A DNA stretch of 10,561 nucleotides from JAHHLP01 sp041609895 (GTDB taxonomy: Bacteria; Bacteroidota; Rhodothermia; Rhodothermales; JABDKH01): the NCBI GenBank assembly GCA_041609895.1, contig JBFIPX010000107.1:1-10561 (forward strand). Direction: 5' to 3'. The first letter of the stretch is position 1; each line of letters begins with the position of its first letter. Shown in pieces: positions 1 to 6,256 of the stretch. The position numbers and the translations under genes were made by a program. Below the pieces are notes generated by a model, which searched no databases, was not told the origin of the DNA, and saw nothing but the letters and a program-made list of their open reading frames with translations.

Positions 1-535
1 TGCCGCCCAGCCAGCCGTGCCCGAGGTAGCCCTTGATGCCAACGAACGCGCGCGTACCCGGTACGCTGACGTAATCGGGCCATGAGAGACTGACCTTCGT
101 AATGGGTGCAGCGTTTGTACCGAGCGTCATGGACCCGAGAGAAAGGGACGGGTGGATGACGCCCGCCGTCTCTTCCTTGCGCCCGGCACGAAGCAGAAAA
201 AGTCCGTACTTGACCTCCCCGTAAATCTGTTGGAGGAATACGGAAGAGTTATCGGAAACGCGAGCCACTACGTCCGCCGCACCGGCGTACGTGAGACCGT
301 TCCAGTCCGAAGGGGGGACGGACGCAACGAATCGCACCATCCCACTTGTTCCGGCACGATCGACAACGCCGAACTGATTGGCTGTTTGCCAGAGCGGCAG
401 CGTGTCCTGGCGAGCCGCCGCAACCGAGAGAGTCGCTCGATACCGGACGGCGCTATCCTGTCCTTGCGCCGGCTGAGCGAAAAGGAGTAACACGAGAAGC
501 ACGGGCACCGCGATGACTCTAGTGCTGATTCCCAT
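1..535 (-). CDS. Wzi-like capsule-assembly outer-membrane protein (N-terminal part, runs off the left edge)
   Basis: Reading the minus strand from the ATG at 535-533 gives 178 open codons to the window edge, so the C-terminus is missing. Residues 1-25 form a signal peptide (short start, long Val/Leu core, cleavage near AQG|QD). The mature part carries features of the Bacteroidota Wzi-type family: LPLWQTANQFGVVDR, then a tract reading YGEVKYGLFLLRAGRKEE, then GSMTLGTNAAPITKVSLSWP followed by DYVSVPGTRAFVGIKGYLGH. Wzi proteins are outer-membrane barrels; E. coli Wzi helps attach group 1 capsule to the surface. Bacteroidota homologues are annotated as capsule assembly proteins, but their exact role is less certain. 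No in-frame start lies close upstream and there is no clear Shine-Dalgarno sequence. The gene is divergent from the membrane-protein pair starting at 728. Family call is fairly firm from the motifs; a direct capsule role is inference. Confidence 0.8.
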   Translation of the reverse strand, partial: MGISTRVIAVPVLLVLLLFAQPAQGQDSAVRYRATLSVAAARQDTLPLWQTANQFGVVDRAGTSGMVRFVASVPPSDWNGLTYAGAADVVARVSDNSSVFLQQIYGEVKYGLFLLRAGRKEETAGVIHPSLSLGSMTLGTNAAPITKVSLSWPDYVSVPGTRAFVGIKGYLGHGWLGG

Positions 536-686
536 GTCGAAGTCGTGTGCGCGACGAGTGTGATGAGTTTTTTGTTGGGCTCTGAACGAAATCGTCCCGT
601 TGAGGTTCGCCCGCTGAAGATCACGCAGAGACGTGCATGAAGCCGTTCGACCGGATGCCAAAGGTCACCGCCCGGTTCTATATTGT

Positions 687-704
687 TGCCGGCTCGGCCC
701 GGCA
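687..704. other. Inverted repeat in the 536-727 divergent intergenic gap
   Basis: TGCCGG (687-692) and CCGGCA (699-704) pair perfectly around a six-base spacer, and a G-U pair can extend the stem by one. The repeat ends 23 bases before the GTG at 728, so it would lie in the leader of the 728 gene. A TATATTG stretch at 679-685 just before it resembles the Bacteroidota -7 element (TAnnTTTG), but no matching -33 element is present. It could be an operator, a leader hairpin, or chance in GC-rich DNA. The rest of the 536-727 gap shows nothing recognisable. Confidence 0.25.
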
Positions 705-727
705 GTGGCTGAATCAATGCAGATATC

Positions 728-1210
728 GTGTTGAAAGAGAATAACGCTCCCAACCGGAAATCGCTTCGTGCCATCGGCGTGACACTGCTTGTCTACGCGC
801 TGCTGGTTGCTACGCACCTCGGAGAGTTCTGGCCGTTCAGTATCTACCCGATGTTTTCGCAGGCTGGCAAGCCGTGGAGCCGTGCCATCGTGCGGGACGT
901 CACAGAGGTCGATTCGCTCCATTGGGAAACCGTTGCCGCTGCAGAGCTTCCCGGCGAACCCGTCGGTGCCACCGACCACGGAGTCGACCCCATCGATCTC
1001 GCCAATTTCATCTCAAAAACCATCGAGTGGGACGACGATCGGGTGGCAGGGCTGCGAAAAATGTTTCTGGCAGATCGACTCGAGGATCGCCGAATTCTCG
1101 TTCTTCGGGCTCGGGGTGAAATCGACTCGTCGGACTCCGTGCATGTGGTCTTCACTCCATACGTTGTAGTCCATGCAGCCGGAGCCGAACTCAATCCAGA
1201 ACTGCACTGA
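728..1210 (+). CDS. Small single-pass membrane protein of unknown function, partner of the downstream HTTM-like gene
   Basis: 160 residues. I cannot assign a family with confidence. The N-terminus is basic (residues 1-13), followed by one hydrophobic segment at about 14-30, and directly after it the aromatic motif EFWPFSIYPMFS (33-44). The rest (about 50-160) is soluble, rich in Asp and Arg, with alternating beta-like stretches (RRILVLRARGEI, VHVVFTPYVVVH). By the positive-inside rule the N-terminus is probably cytoplasmic and the soluble domain periplasmic. The start is GTG at 728 (or TTG at 731); neither has a good Shine-Dalgarno sequence. The 3' end overlaps the next gene by 38 bases if that gene starts at its ATG (1173), or is separated by one base if it starts at GTG 1212. 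The two are therefore almost certainly co-transcribed and probably act together in the membrane. The reading frame is supported by a coherent membrane topology and by that coupling. Confidence 0.75.
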   Translation: MLKENNAPNRKSLRAIGVTLLVYALLVATHLGEFWPFSIYPMFSQAGKPWSRAIVRDVTEVDSLHWETVAAAELPGEPVGATDHGVDPIDLANFISKTIEWDDDRVAGLRKMFLADRLEDRRILVLRARGEIDSSDSVHVVFTPYVVVHAAGAELNPELH

Positions 1211-2120
1211 CGTGGCTGTGGCAACCTCCAAACTTTCGGGCCTGGCGGAAGAACTGTTCGATTACGACCGCCCCGTGACGAACGGCGAGGTGCTCTTCTT
1301 CAGGCTTTTCGAGCTTTTCATCGTTGGATGTGTGATCGACATGATGTGGTATTGGGGAGCGTACATCATGCGGATCAGCGATCTCGTCCTACCGCTGGGG
1401 ATGGCCAACTACCTGGACATCACCGTGCTGTACGGCAACGGGCTCTCGTACGTAATTGCGAGTGTTACCACGGTGCTGGTCATCATCGGGTATTTTCGAC
1501 TATTTCGTTATGCGTACCTGATTGCGTTCGCCTTGATGCATCTCCAGTACGTCACGCGCTTCTCGCTGGGGGAGATACCGCACAGTTCAAACGTGGTGGG
1601 AATGATACTGCTAGGCCTGAGCCTGGCGATGATAATGTTTGAAGATCGCCGCTTTCGCGGGCGGTTTACACTTGGCTTCACGTATTTCTTTGTTGGCTTG
1701 GGATATGCGCTGGCCGCAATATGCAAATTGGTTGCGACGGGAATCTTGTGGTCGGACGGGCGGCACTTGTGGATTTGGGTTCACGAGAAGGCTGTAGACG
1801 CGTTTGCGTACACCGGTATCCTCGCCTACAATCCATTGCAGGAGTTCGCCCTTGCAAGCTTTTCCTTTTCGACCGCCATCTTGACGTTCGGGCTGATATC
1901 AGAGTTCATGGCGTGGGGGATGTGGTTTCGTCGCTACCGGACGATTGTGATACTGGCCGTGATCGGTCTGCACATCGGTATCAAGGCCGTAATGAATATC
2001 ATGTTCTGGCACACCTTCTGGGTCCTTTTGCTACTGGCGTTTCCATGGTCGAACTGGATCGACCGGGTACTGGAAAGATCACCCAGAGCCGAAGCGCTGG
2101 CGGCATCGTTACGAGGGTAG
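1173..2120 (+). CDS. Multi-pass HTTM-like integral membrane protein
   Basis: 315 residues from ATG 1173. GTG at 1212 or 1218 would give a slightly shorter protein that does not overlap the gene before it. Several hydrophobic segments are visible at roughly 45-65, 90-110, 112-128, 138-156, 166-188, 226-250, 256-278 and 280-292. The order of landmarks resembles the HTTM domain (the membrane part shared with vitamin K-dependent gamma-carboxylase): a CKLVATGILWSDGRHL stretch near 184-199 matches the family's KL...W.dG block, and the C-terminal helices with SEFMAWGMWFRR, GLHIGIKAVMNIMFWH and a final hydrophobic stretch match the usual end. I do not see the hydrophilic C-terminal carboxylase domain of the true gamma-carboxylase. 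Many bacterial HTTM proteins have no known reaction, so no substrate is proposed. It sits directly behind the 160-residue membrane protein, probably in one transcript. It is convergent with the glycosyltransferase that ends 42 bases away. Confidence 0.7.
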   Translation: MQPEPNSIQNCTDVAVATSKLSGLAEELFDYDRPVTNGEVLFFRLFELFIVGCVIDMMWYWGAYIMRISDLVLPLGMANYLDITVLYGNGLSYVIASVTTVLVIIGYFRLFRYAYLIAFALMHLQYVTRFSLGEIPHSSNVVGMILLGLSLAMIMFEDRRFRGRFTLGFTYFFVGLGYALAAICKLVATGILWSDGRHLWIWVHEKAVDAFAYTGILAYNPLQEFALASFSFSTAILTFGLISEFMAWGMWFRRYRTIVILAVIGLHIGIKAVMNIMFWHTFWVLLLLAFPWSNWIDRVLERSPRAEALAASLRG

Positions 2121-2162
2121 GCAGGCCGCCCGTTGACCCGGCGTGGCGAGGGACACGCGATC

Positions 2163-2945
2163 TTATCCGAAGATCTCGAAGCGCCTCGAGTCGGCGACGA
2201 AGGTGTTGAATGCTGCTACCATGGGTTCGGAGAGACGAAACCGCGGGTGGGCAAACAGATTGCGTCGCACGTACTTATACCAGCCGTAACGCACGTAGTC
2301 GGCCGGAGTGTTGCGAATGCGCCTGAGGAAGTGCTCGATCTCCCACGTGTTGCTTCCGTGATAGGACCTGATGTACAGGTAAGCCATAGACGCGGGCAGT
2401 TCCGCGAACTTCCTGCCGCGCCATGAAGCCACGTAATGCGTGTCCTCGCCTCGCTCGAGGGGAGGGTAGCGCAACTCCGGATCGGAACGGTGCATGATAG
2501 TGGGCGGAACGCCGCCCGCCAACATTCCGATGTACGGACGATCAAAGAATGCTTCCTCATCTATGTGGACGAGGGTCCCGGAAAGGGCGCAGGCGTCATG
2601 TCCGTTTCGTAGGATGTTGGCTTGCAATGCGATGCGGTCCGGATGGCTCCAGTCATCGTCATCCCATTGCGGGATCACGTAGTCGCCGCTAGCGAGTGAA
2701 AGTGCGCGATTCCGCAGTTCACCCAGCGTCGCTTTCGGAGAGCGGTCGACTTTCAAATATCGAACCTCATCTTCAGGCAGGACGTCCAGCAGGGAGCGCA
2801 TGCTCGCCTCGCCATTGTCCAGCACGACGAGTTCCTTATTGCGATAAGTCTGCTGTTGGTAGGACCAAATCGCCCGGCGGCACAGCGACGGGCGGTCGGC
2901 CGTAACCATTACACAACTGACGCGCGGAAGGGTGTCCGATGTCAC
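2163..2945 (-). CDS. Family 2 (GT-A fold) glycosyltransferase
   Basis: 260 residues. The N-terminus has the GT2 start (residues 7-20, PRVSCVMVTADRP), then repeated Arg/Gln residues (RRAIWSYQQQTY, 23-34) and VVLDNGE (40-46), matching the nucleotide-binding first half. The DXD-type metal site is the Asp run at 95-98 in QWDDDDW, preceded by the GELRNRALSLASGDYV block typical of GT2. The GED at 166-168 sits where the family's catalytic acidic pair is expected. There are no membrane segments, so it is probably a soluble or peripheral cytoplasmic enzyme transferring a sugar from a nucleotide sugar. Donor and acceptor cannot be read from sequence. The start is GTG at 2945: an in-frame stop (TAG) lies about 40 bases upstream, and the next Met (residue 13) would remove the first beta strand. 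No other polysaccharide gene is adjacent, so it stands alone apart from the distant Wzi-like gene. Confidence 0.85.
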   Translation of the reverse strand: MTSDTLPRVSCVMVTADRPSLCRRAIWSYQQQTYRNKELVVLDNGEASMRSLLDVLPEDEVRYLKVDRSPKATLGELRNRALSLASGDYVIPQWDDDDWSHPDRIALQANILRNGHDACALSGTLVHIDEEAFFDRPYIGMLAGGVPPTIMHRSDPELRYPPLERGEDTHYVASWRGRKFAELPASMAYLYIRSYHGSNTWEIEHFLRRIRNTPADYVRYGWYKYVRRNLFAHPRFRLSEPMVAAFNTFVADSRRFEIFG

Positions 2946-3149
2946 AGCTTGCAGGTTTGAGCGCGATGTGTGGACCCCGCGCTATCTTGGTCGTGAAACG
3001 AGGGGGTGAAAGGCATCTCGCGGGATCTGTCCCAGCGGACCGTGAACCCCCCGGCACGTACCAAGCGAGCGTGGTAGAACTGCGGCGTATCGCCAGGTAG
3101 GTGACTGTTTCCTGCAATTTAGCGAACGAGCGACCAACTATTTCAGATC

Positions 3150-3815
3150 ATGTCGAAAACGTCAACACCGATCGACGAGACGCTTGAGCAGTACATCCGC
3201 GACATCTCTCTGCGCGAGCATCCGGTGCTCGATGAACTGCGCCAGGTGACTGCCGAATTGGAAGAGTCGAACATGCAGATCGCACCCGAACAGGGTCAGT
3301 TCATGGCGATGCTGGTTCGCCTGATCGGTGCGCGCCGAACGATTGAAGTGGGCGTGTTCACGGGATACAGCGCCTTGGCCGTAGCGCTGGCGCTGCCCGA
3401 CGACGGAAGCGTTGTCGCCTGCGACGTCAGCGAGGAGTGGACTGAGATCGGCCGCCGACACTGGCGGAAAGCGGGGGTGGAGCACAAGATCGACCTTCGA
3501 ATTGCTCCGGCAGTCGATACCCTCGACCGCTTGCTTGCAGACGGCCAGTCAGAGTCCTTCGATTTCGCCTTCATCGACGCTGACAAACCCAACTACGCCG
3601 AGTACTACGAACGTTGCCTTCGACTGGTGCGGGCGGGCGGGCTGATCGCGATCGATAACGTACTGTGGGACGGCGAAGTGGTGAACCACGACAACATGGA
3701 CCCCGAGACGGAGGCCATCAGGGCAATGAATAAGCTGCTCCAACACGACGAACGCGTTGACATCAGCCTCGTCCCCATAGCTGACGGGCTCACGCTGGCG
3801 AGAAAACGGGCCTAG
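3150..3815 (+). CDS. SAM-dependent O-methyltransferase, caffeoyl-CoA/catechol type
   Basis: 221 residues, the usual length for this family of soluble class I methyltransferases. Visible motifs are EVGVFTGYSAL (66-76), the glycine-rich SAM loop; VVACDVSEEW (88-97), whose Asp92 would contact the SAM ribose; FDFAFIDADKPNY (137-149); and GGLIAIDNVLWDG (163-175). Asp143, Asp169 and Asn170 have the same spacing as the divalent metal ligands of plant caffeoyl-CoA O-methyltransferase (first Asp to second Asp 26 residues), so metal-dependent O-methylation of a vicinal diol or catechol-like compound is likely. The physiological substrate is unknown; bacterial members are often promiscuous. The N-terminal helices carry EHPVLDELRQVT and AEQGQ-like residues (47-50) typical of the family. 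The start is ATG with no clear Shine-Dalgarno sequence. The gene is single, preceded by a 204-base gap and convergent with pepE, which ends 59 bases downstream. Confidence 0.9.
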   Translation: MSKTSTPIDETLEQYIRDISLREHPVLDELRQVTAELEESNMQIAPEQGQFMAMLVRLIGARRTIEVGVFTGYSALAVALALPDDGSVVACDVSEEWTEIGRRHWRKAGVEHKIDLRIAPAVDTLDRLLADGQSESFDFAFIDADKPNYAEYYERCLRLVRAGGLIAIDNVLWDGEVVNHDNMDPETEAIRAMNKLLQHDERVDISLVPIADGLTLARKRA

Positions 3816-3874
3816 ACGAAAAGACAGTTGCGCTACGGCGTGTCCTGCGGAGCGTTGTGTTGTCGAGATTGCGT

Positions 3875-4606
3875 CTAGCGTCGATCCTGAAATAGAAACG
3901 CGAGGTCGTCGCCAGGGTACACCTCACGCGGTTTTTGTCCGCTGACGAATACCCTGAAGGGCTTCTCTCCGTGCAGAATCACCTGCGGGCCCCGTACTTC
4001 CAGAGTGCTTCCCTCGCGCAGTCCGACGACATACGTGTCGGCGTTGAGCTCGATGAACTCCAGGATGCGTTGCTCACGGGTTTCGCCCTGGTGCTTTTCT
4101 GGATGTGCGTCGAGGTAGTGGGGGTTGATCTGAAAGGGTACGAGGTCCAGAGCATCGAAGCTTGGTGGCTCTACAATAGGCATGTCGTTGGTCGTGCGGA
4201 TTGTCGGGCACGCGATATTTGACCCCGCGCTCCAGCCGATGTATGGCTTTCCAGCAAGGACTTCCTCCCGAATTGCTTTGCGCAGTCCAAACTCGTAGAG
4301 TCGCTCAATGAGTCTGAACGTATTGCCTCCGCCGACCGCGATCGCGTCGGCACTGCGAACTGCGGCGGCCGGATCACGTGACTCGTGGACCGGGACCACC
4401 GTATACCGTGCCTCTGCGAACTTCTCCGCTACGAGTTTCGAATACCCGTCATAATCGACCGTGACTCCCGCGAAAGGAACGAACGCCACTTTTTCGACAT
4501 CCGGACCGAGGAAAGAGCCAATGAGTGGGATTGCGTGGCCCAAATAGGGTTGTCCGTGATTGGTCGAGTTGCTCAGGAGGAGGAGATCAGGCGATACCGG
4601 TGACAT
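3875..4606 (-). CDS. pepE: Peptidase E (alpha-aspartyl dipeptidase, family S51)
   Basis: 243 residues, close to the usual length (about 230). Peptidase E is a cytoplasmic serine peptidase that hydrolyses dipeptides with an N-terminal aspartate. The nucleophile elbow GWSAGSN places Ser126. Asp141 (in NDMP) and His163 (in INPHY) lie 15 and 37 residues after it, exactly the spacing of the Ser120-Asp135-His157 triad of the Salmonella enzyme. VGGGNTFRL (91-99) is the conserved loop before the active site, and the N-terminal SNSTNHGQPYLGHA is also typical. No signal peptide is present. The start is ATG at 4606; the 253-base gap beyond it separates it from the divergent basic exported protein and contains a perfect inverted repeat at 4652-4674. 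The gene looks monocistronic and complete with an intact active site. Confidence 0.95.
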   Translation of the reverse strand: MSPVSPDLLLLSNSTNHGQPYLGHAIPLIGSFLGPDVEKVAFVPFAGVTVDYDGYSKLVAEKFAEARYTVVPVHESRDPAAAVRSADAIAVGGGNTFRLIERLYEFGLRKAIREEVLAGKPYIGWSAGSNIACPTIRTTNDMPIVEPPSFDALDLVPFQINPHYLDAHPEKHQGETREQRILEFIELNADTYVVGLREGSTLEVRGPQVILHGEKPFRVFVSGQKPREVYPGDDLAFLFQDRR

Positions 4607-4651
4607 GGTACGTCCGAATTCGTGGGCGAGAGACAGGTTGATGCTTGCGGT

Positions 4652-4674
4652 CTACTTGCATCAAGTGCAAGTGG
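4652..4674. repeat. Inverted repeat upstream of pepE
   Basis: ACTTGCA (4654-4660) and TGCAAGT (4666-4672) are perfect complements around a five-base loop; a G-T pair and a C-G pair extend the stem to nine (4652-4660 with 4666-4674). It lies 46-68 bases upstream of the pepE ATG and about 190 bases upstream of the basic-protein ATG, within the 4607-4859 divergent gap. No T-run follows on either strand, so it is not a typical terminator. It is more likely an operator or a leader hairpin, if functional at all. Confidence 0.35.
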
Positions 4675-4859
4675 TCCCGGCTGACTTACTCACGTTGTCG
4701 TGCCTCGGATCGCGGCCGCCCCACAGACACTTGAAAAATGAGTCTCGTTGGCCGATAACCGATGAGCGTGTAGTGCGCATGGCGCCTATGAGCAACTGTT
4801 GGCATGCATATTGTCAATTTCGCTCTTGGGTCCAAAATCGTAACAGAGGAAGAAGCGAG

Positions 4860-5300
4860 ATGCGAAAAGCAATAGGAATTCTAGCTCTTATGTCCCTATT
4901 TGCGATCGATGTATCATCGGCGCAGACGGTGACGTATCAGAATCGGTCCAGCTTTGGTCGTGCTCGCGCTTCGGTGCACCAGCGCCACGCGGCGGCATTC
5001 AAGCAACGTGCGGCCGCGCGTTCCCGTTTTTCAAAGCGGAGACCGTCTCGTGCGCGCACCAATCGGATTGATGCATTGCGGCGAGCCCGGTCCAATCAGG
5101 TGCGGGCCCAGCAGCCGGGGCGTCAGCTTAAGCGGATTGAACGTGAGCGGAACCGGGCCCGAATGCGCTCCCATATCGCTAACCGGCGGACGAACTCGGC
5201 CAGCGTTACCTCCCGCGCGCAGCAGCAGCAGCGACACATCAAGCGCGCGCAGCAGCAGCGCCGCCCGAACCAGCGTACGCCGCGATCGATCGCGTGGTAG
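4860..5300 (+). CDS. Small exported, extremely arginine/glutamine-rich basic protein
   Basis: 146 residues, family not recognised. The start is ATG at 4860: AGAGGA at 4845-4850 is a good Shine-Dalgarno sequence nine bases upstream, which is uncommon among the genes here, and this start gives a clean signal peptide (MRKAIGILALMSLFAIDVSSA|Q, cleavage about 21/22). A longer reading from upstream would bury that signal peptide. The mature part of about 125 residues holds 32 Arg and 4 Lys against only 3 acidic residues, no Cys, many Gln, Ala and Ser, and few hydrophobic residues. It contains a short internal repeat, RAQQQQRHIK then RAQQQRR (119-135). Such a chain is probably largely disordered or helical and should bind polyanions such as nucleic acid, lipopolysaccharide or acidic polysaccharide. 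That is inference from charge alone. The gene is alone on the plus strand, divergent from pepE and convergent with the SprT-like gene. Confidence 0.7.
   Translation: MRKAIGILALMSLFAIDVSSAQTVTYQNRSSFGRARASVHQRHAAAFKQRAAARSRFSKRRPSRARTNRIDALRRARSNQVRAQQPGRQLKRIERERNRARMRSHIANRRTNSASVTSRAQQQQRHIKRAQQQRRPNQRTPRSIAW
5214..5259 (+). repeat. Short direct repeat inside the basic-protein gene
   Basis: A 16-base unit, CGCGCGCAGCAGCAGC, occurs at 5214-5229 and again at 5244-5259. The first copy is followed by one extra CAG-type triplet, making Gln4 in the first copy and Gln3 in the second. It encodes the RAQQQ(Q)R repeats. A trinucleotide tract like this can change length by slippage without shifting the frame. 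Confidence 0.6.
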
Positions 5301-5403
5301 CCTGGATACGCCGGATCTAACACCGCGGGCAATGTGACACGACGTCTCGTTGCGGGTGCTGATACCGGCGGAATCGAGAGCCGTCGCCTTTAGAAATCCT
5401 ACT

Positions 5404-6150
5404 TCACTTGCGTGAATAGATCTCTCGCACGCGCGCAGTCGGAAGGACTGAATAGATGTGACCGTTCGTGGCGACGCACCGAATCCTCCTTCGGATCAAC
5501 TCACCCTTTCGAAGTACTGTTTTCCCGTCCAATGAAAACAGGTCTCCGTCGCGGAGATCGGCCACGAGCATTCTTCTGTCGAGTGTGTCGTAACGACGAA
5601 GGGCGAGCTGCAGATCAGTATCGTAATCCGCCGTGCTCTTTGGGTTCGCGGCATGATCTCGGAACGCTCGCCGCAGATCAGCTGGAAGAACATCTGTTTG
5701 CACCAATCGATCGAGCAGGTCCGCAAACTCCTCCTTCCAGCGCGCACCATGGGGTGGCACGTGGCGCCGATATCGGGCATGGATCCGTGCGTGAGCAATC
5801 TCGTGCAGCAGCGTTAGCAGAAACTGGTACGGATTACCGCAGACGTTGACCGTGATTTGACCAAACGGTTTTCCTCGCACCGCCAAGAAATCTCCATGCT
5901 TGGACTCTCTCGCCTCCACAGGGAAGACGTCTGTCGGGGATTCGGTTAGGATTCGGGCTACAAATGATCTCGACCTTGGCGGGAGATAAACCGAAATTCG
6001 GGCGAGCGATTCCTGTACTGCTGGCGAAAGCCGGGCACGACCATTCTCGGATCGCGACGCACCGCTTCTTCCGGAGGGTCGGAAGTTGAAGGACAGCTGC
6101 CGTCCGCTTACGGCGTGGTGGTTGGAACGCTTGCGCGAACCTCGGCTCAT
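5404..6150 (-). CDS. SprT-like zinc metallopeptidase
   Basis: 248 residues from ATG 6150; an in-frame GTG at 6195 would add 15 residues, and neither start has a convincing Shine-Dalgarno sequence. The catalytic motif is HEIAH (116-120), with a probable third zinc ligand His134 in PPHGARWKEEF, the SprT/Spartan arrangement of HExxH followed by HG..W. The first 45 residues are basic, Ser-rich and probably disordered. The C-terminal part (KGELIRRRIRC...GHIYSVLP) lies where the family's zinc ribbon would be but has a single Cys, so it cannot bind zinc as a Cys4 ribbon. SprT-domain proteins of eukaryotes (Spartan) digest DNA-protein crosslinks; the bacterial role is not settled. There is no signal peptide, so it is cytoplasmic. 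It lies about 106 bases downstream of the ADP-ribosylglycohydrolase on the same strand and could share its transcript. Confidence 0.85.
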   Translation of the reverse strand: MSRGSRKRSNHHAVSGRQLSFNFRPSGRSGASRSENGRARLSPAVQESLARISVYLPPRSRSFVARILTESPTDVFPVEARESKHGDFLAVRGKPFGQITVNVCGNPYQFLLTLLHEIAHARIHARYRRHVPPHGARWKEEFADLLDRLVQTDVLPADLRRAFRDHAANPKSTADYDTDLQLALRRYDTLDRRMLVADLRDGDLFSLDGKTVLRKGELIRRRIRCVATNGHIYSVLPTARVREIYSRK

Positions 6151-6256
6151 GGTAGGATCTACGTCTCGAAAATTGTGGTGGGAACCGGCTTTCACGAACG
6201 CGGCCGGAAAGATACGCAGCCTTGATGAGATCGCAACGGGCGTGGGTCAATTCGCC

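Noticed and set aside
268..774. 168-codon open frame on the minus strand overlapping the Wzi-like gene
   Set aside because: It overlaps the Wzi-like gene in another frame on the same strand and also the start of the 728 gene. The product has no signal peptide or recognisable domain, while the Wzi frame has both.
2956..2989. Bacteroidota-type promoter (TTTG at 2956-2959 and TATCTTG at 2983-2989) upstream of the O-methyltransferase
   Set aside because: The spacing (23 bases) is longer than the usual 19-21, and the elements lie more than 150 bases before the start codon.
2836..3117. 93-codon minus-strand frame upstream of the glycosyltransferase
   Set aside because: It overlaps the conserved N-terminus of the glycosyltransferase in another frame and shows no domain or signal.
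3831..3854. Possible terminator between the O-methyltransferase and pepE
   Set aside because: The stem (CGCTACG with CGGAGCG) is seven pairs with one mismatch and a ten-base loop, followed only by a mixed GT stretch. Too weak to call.
4560..4859. N-terminal extension of the basic exported protein reading back to 4560
   Set aside because: It overlaps pepE antisense and would bury the signal peptide. The ATG at 4860 has a good Shine-Dalgarno sequence.
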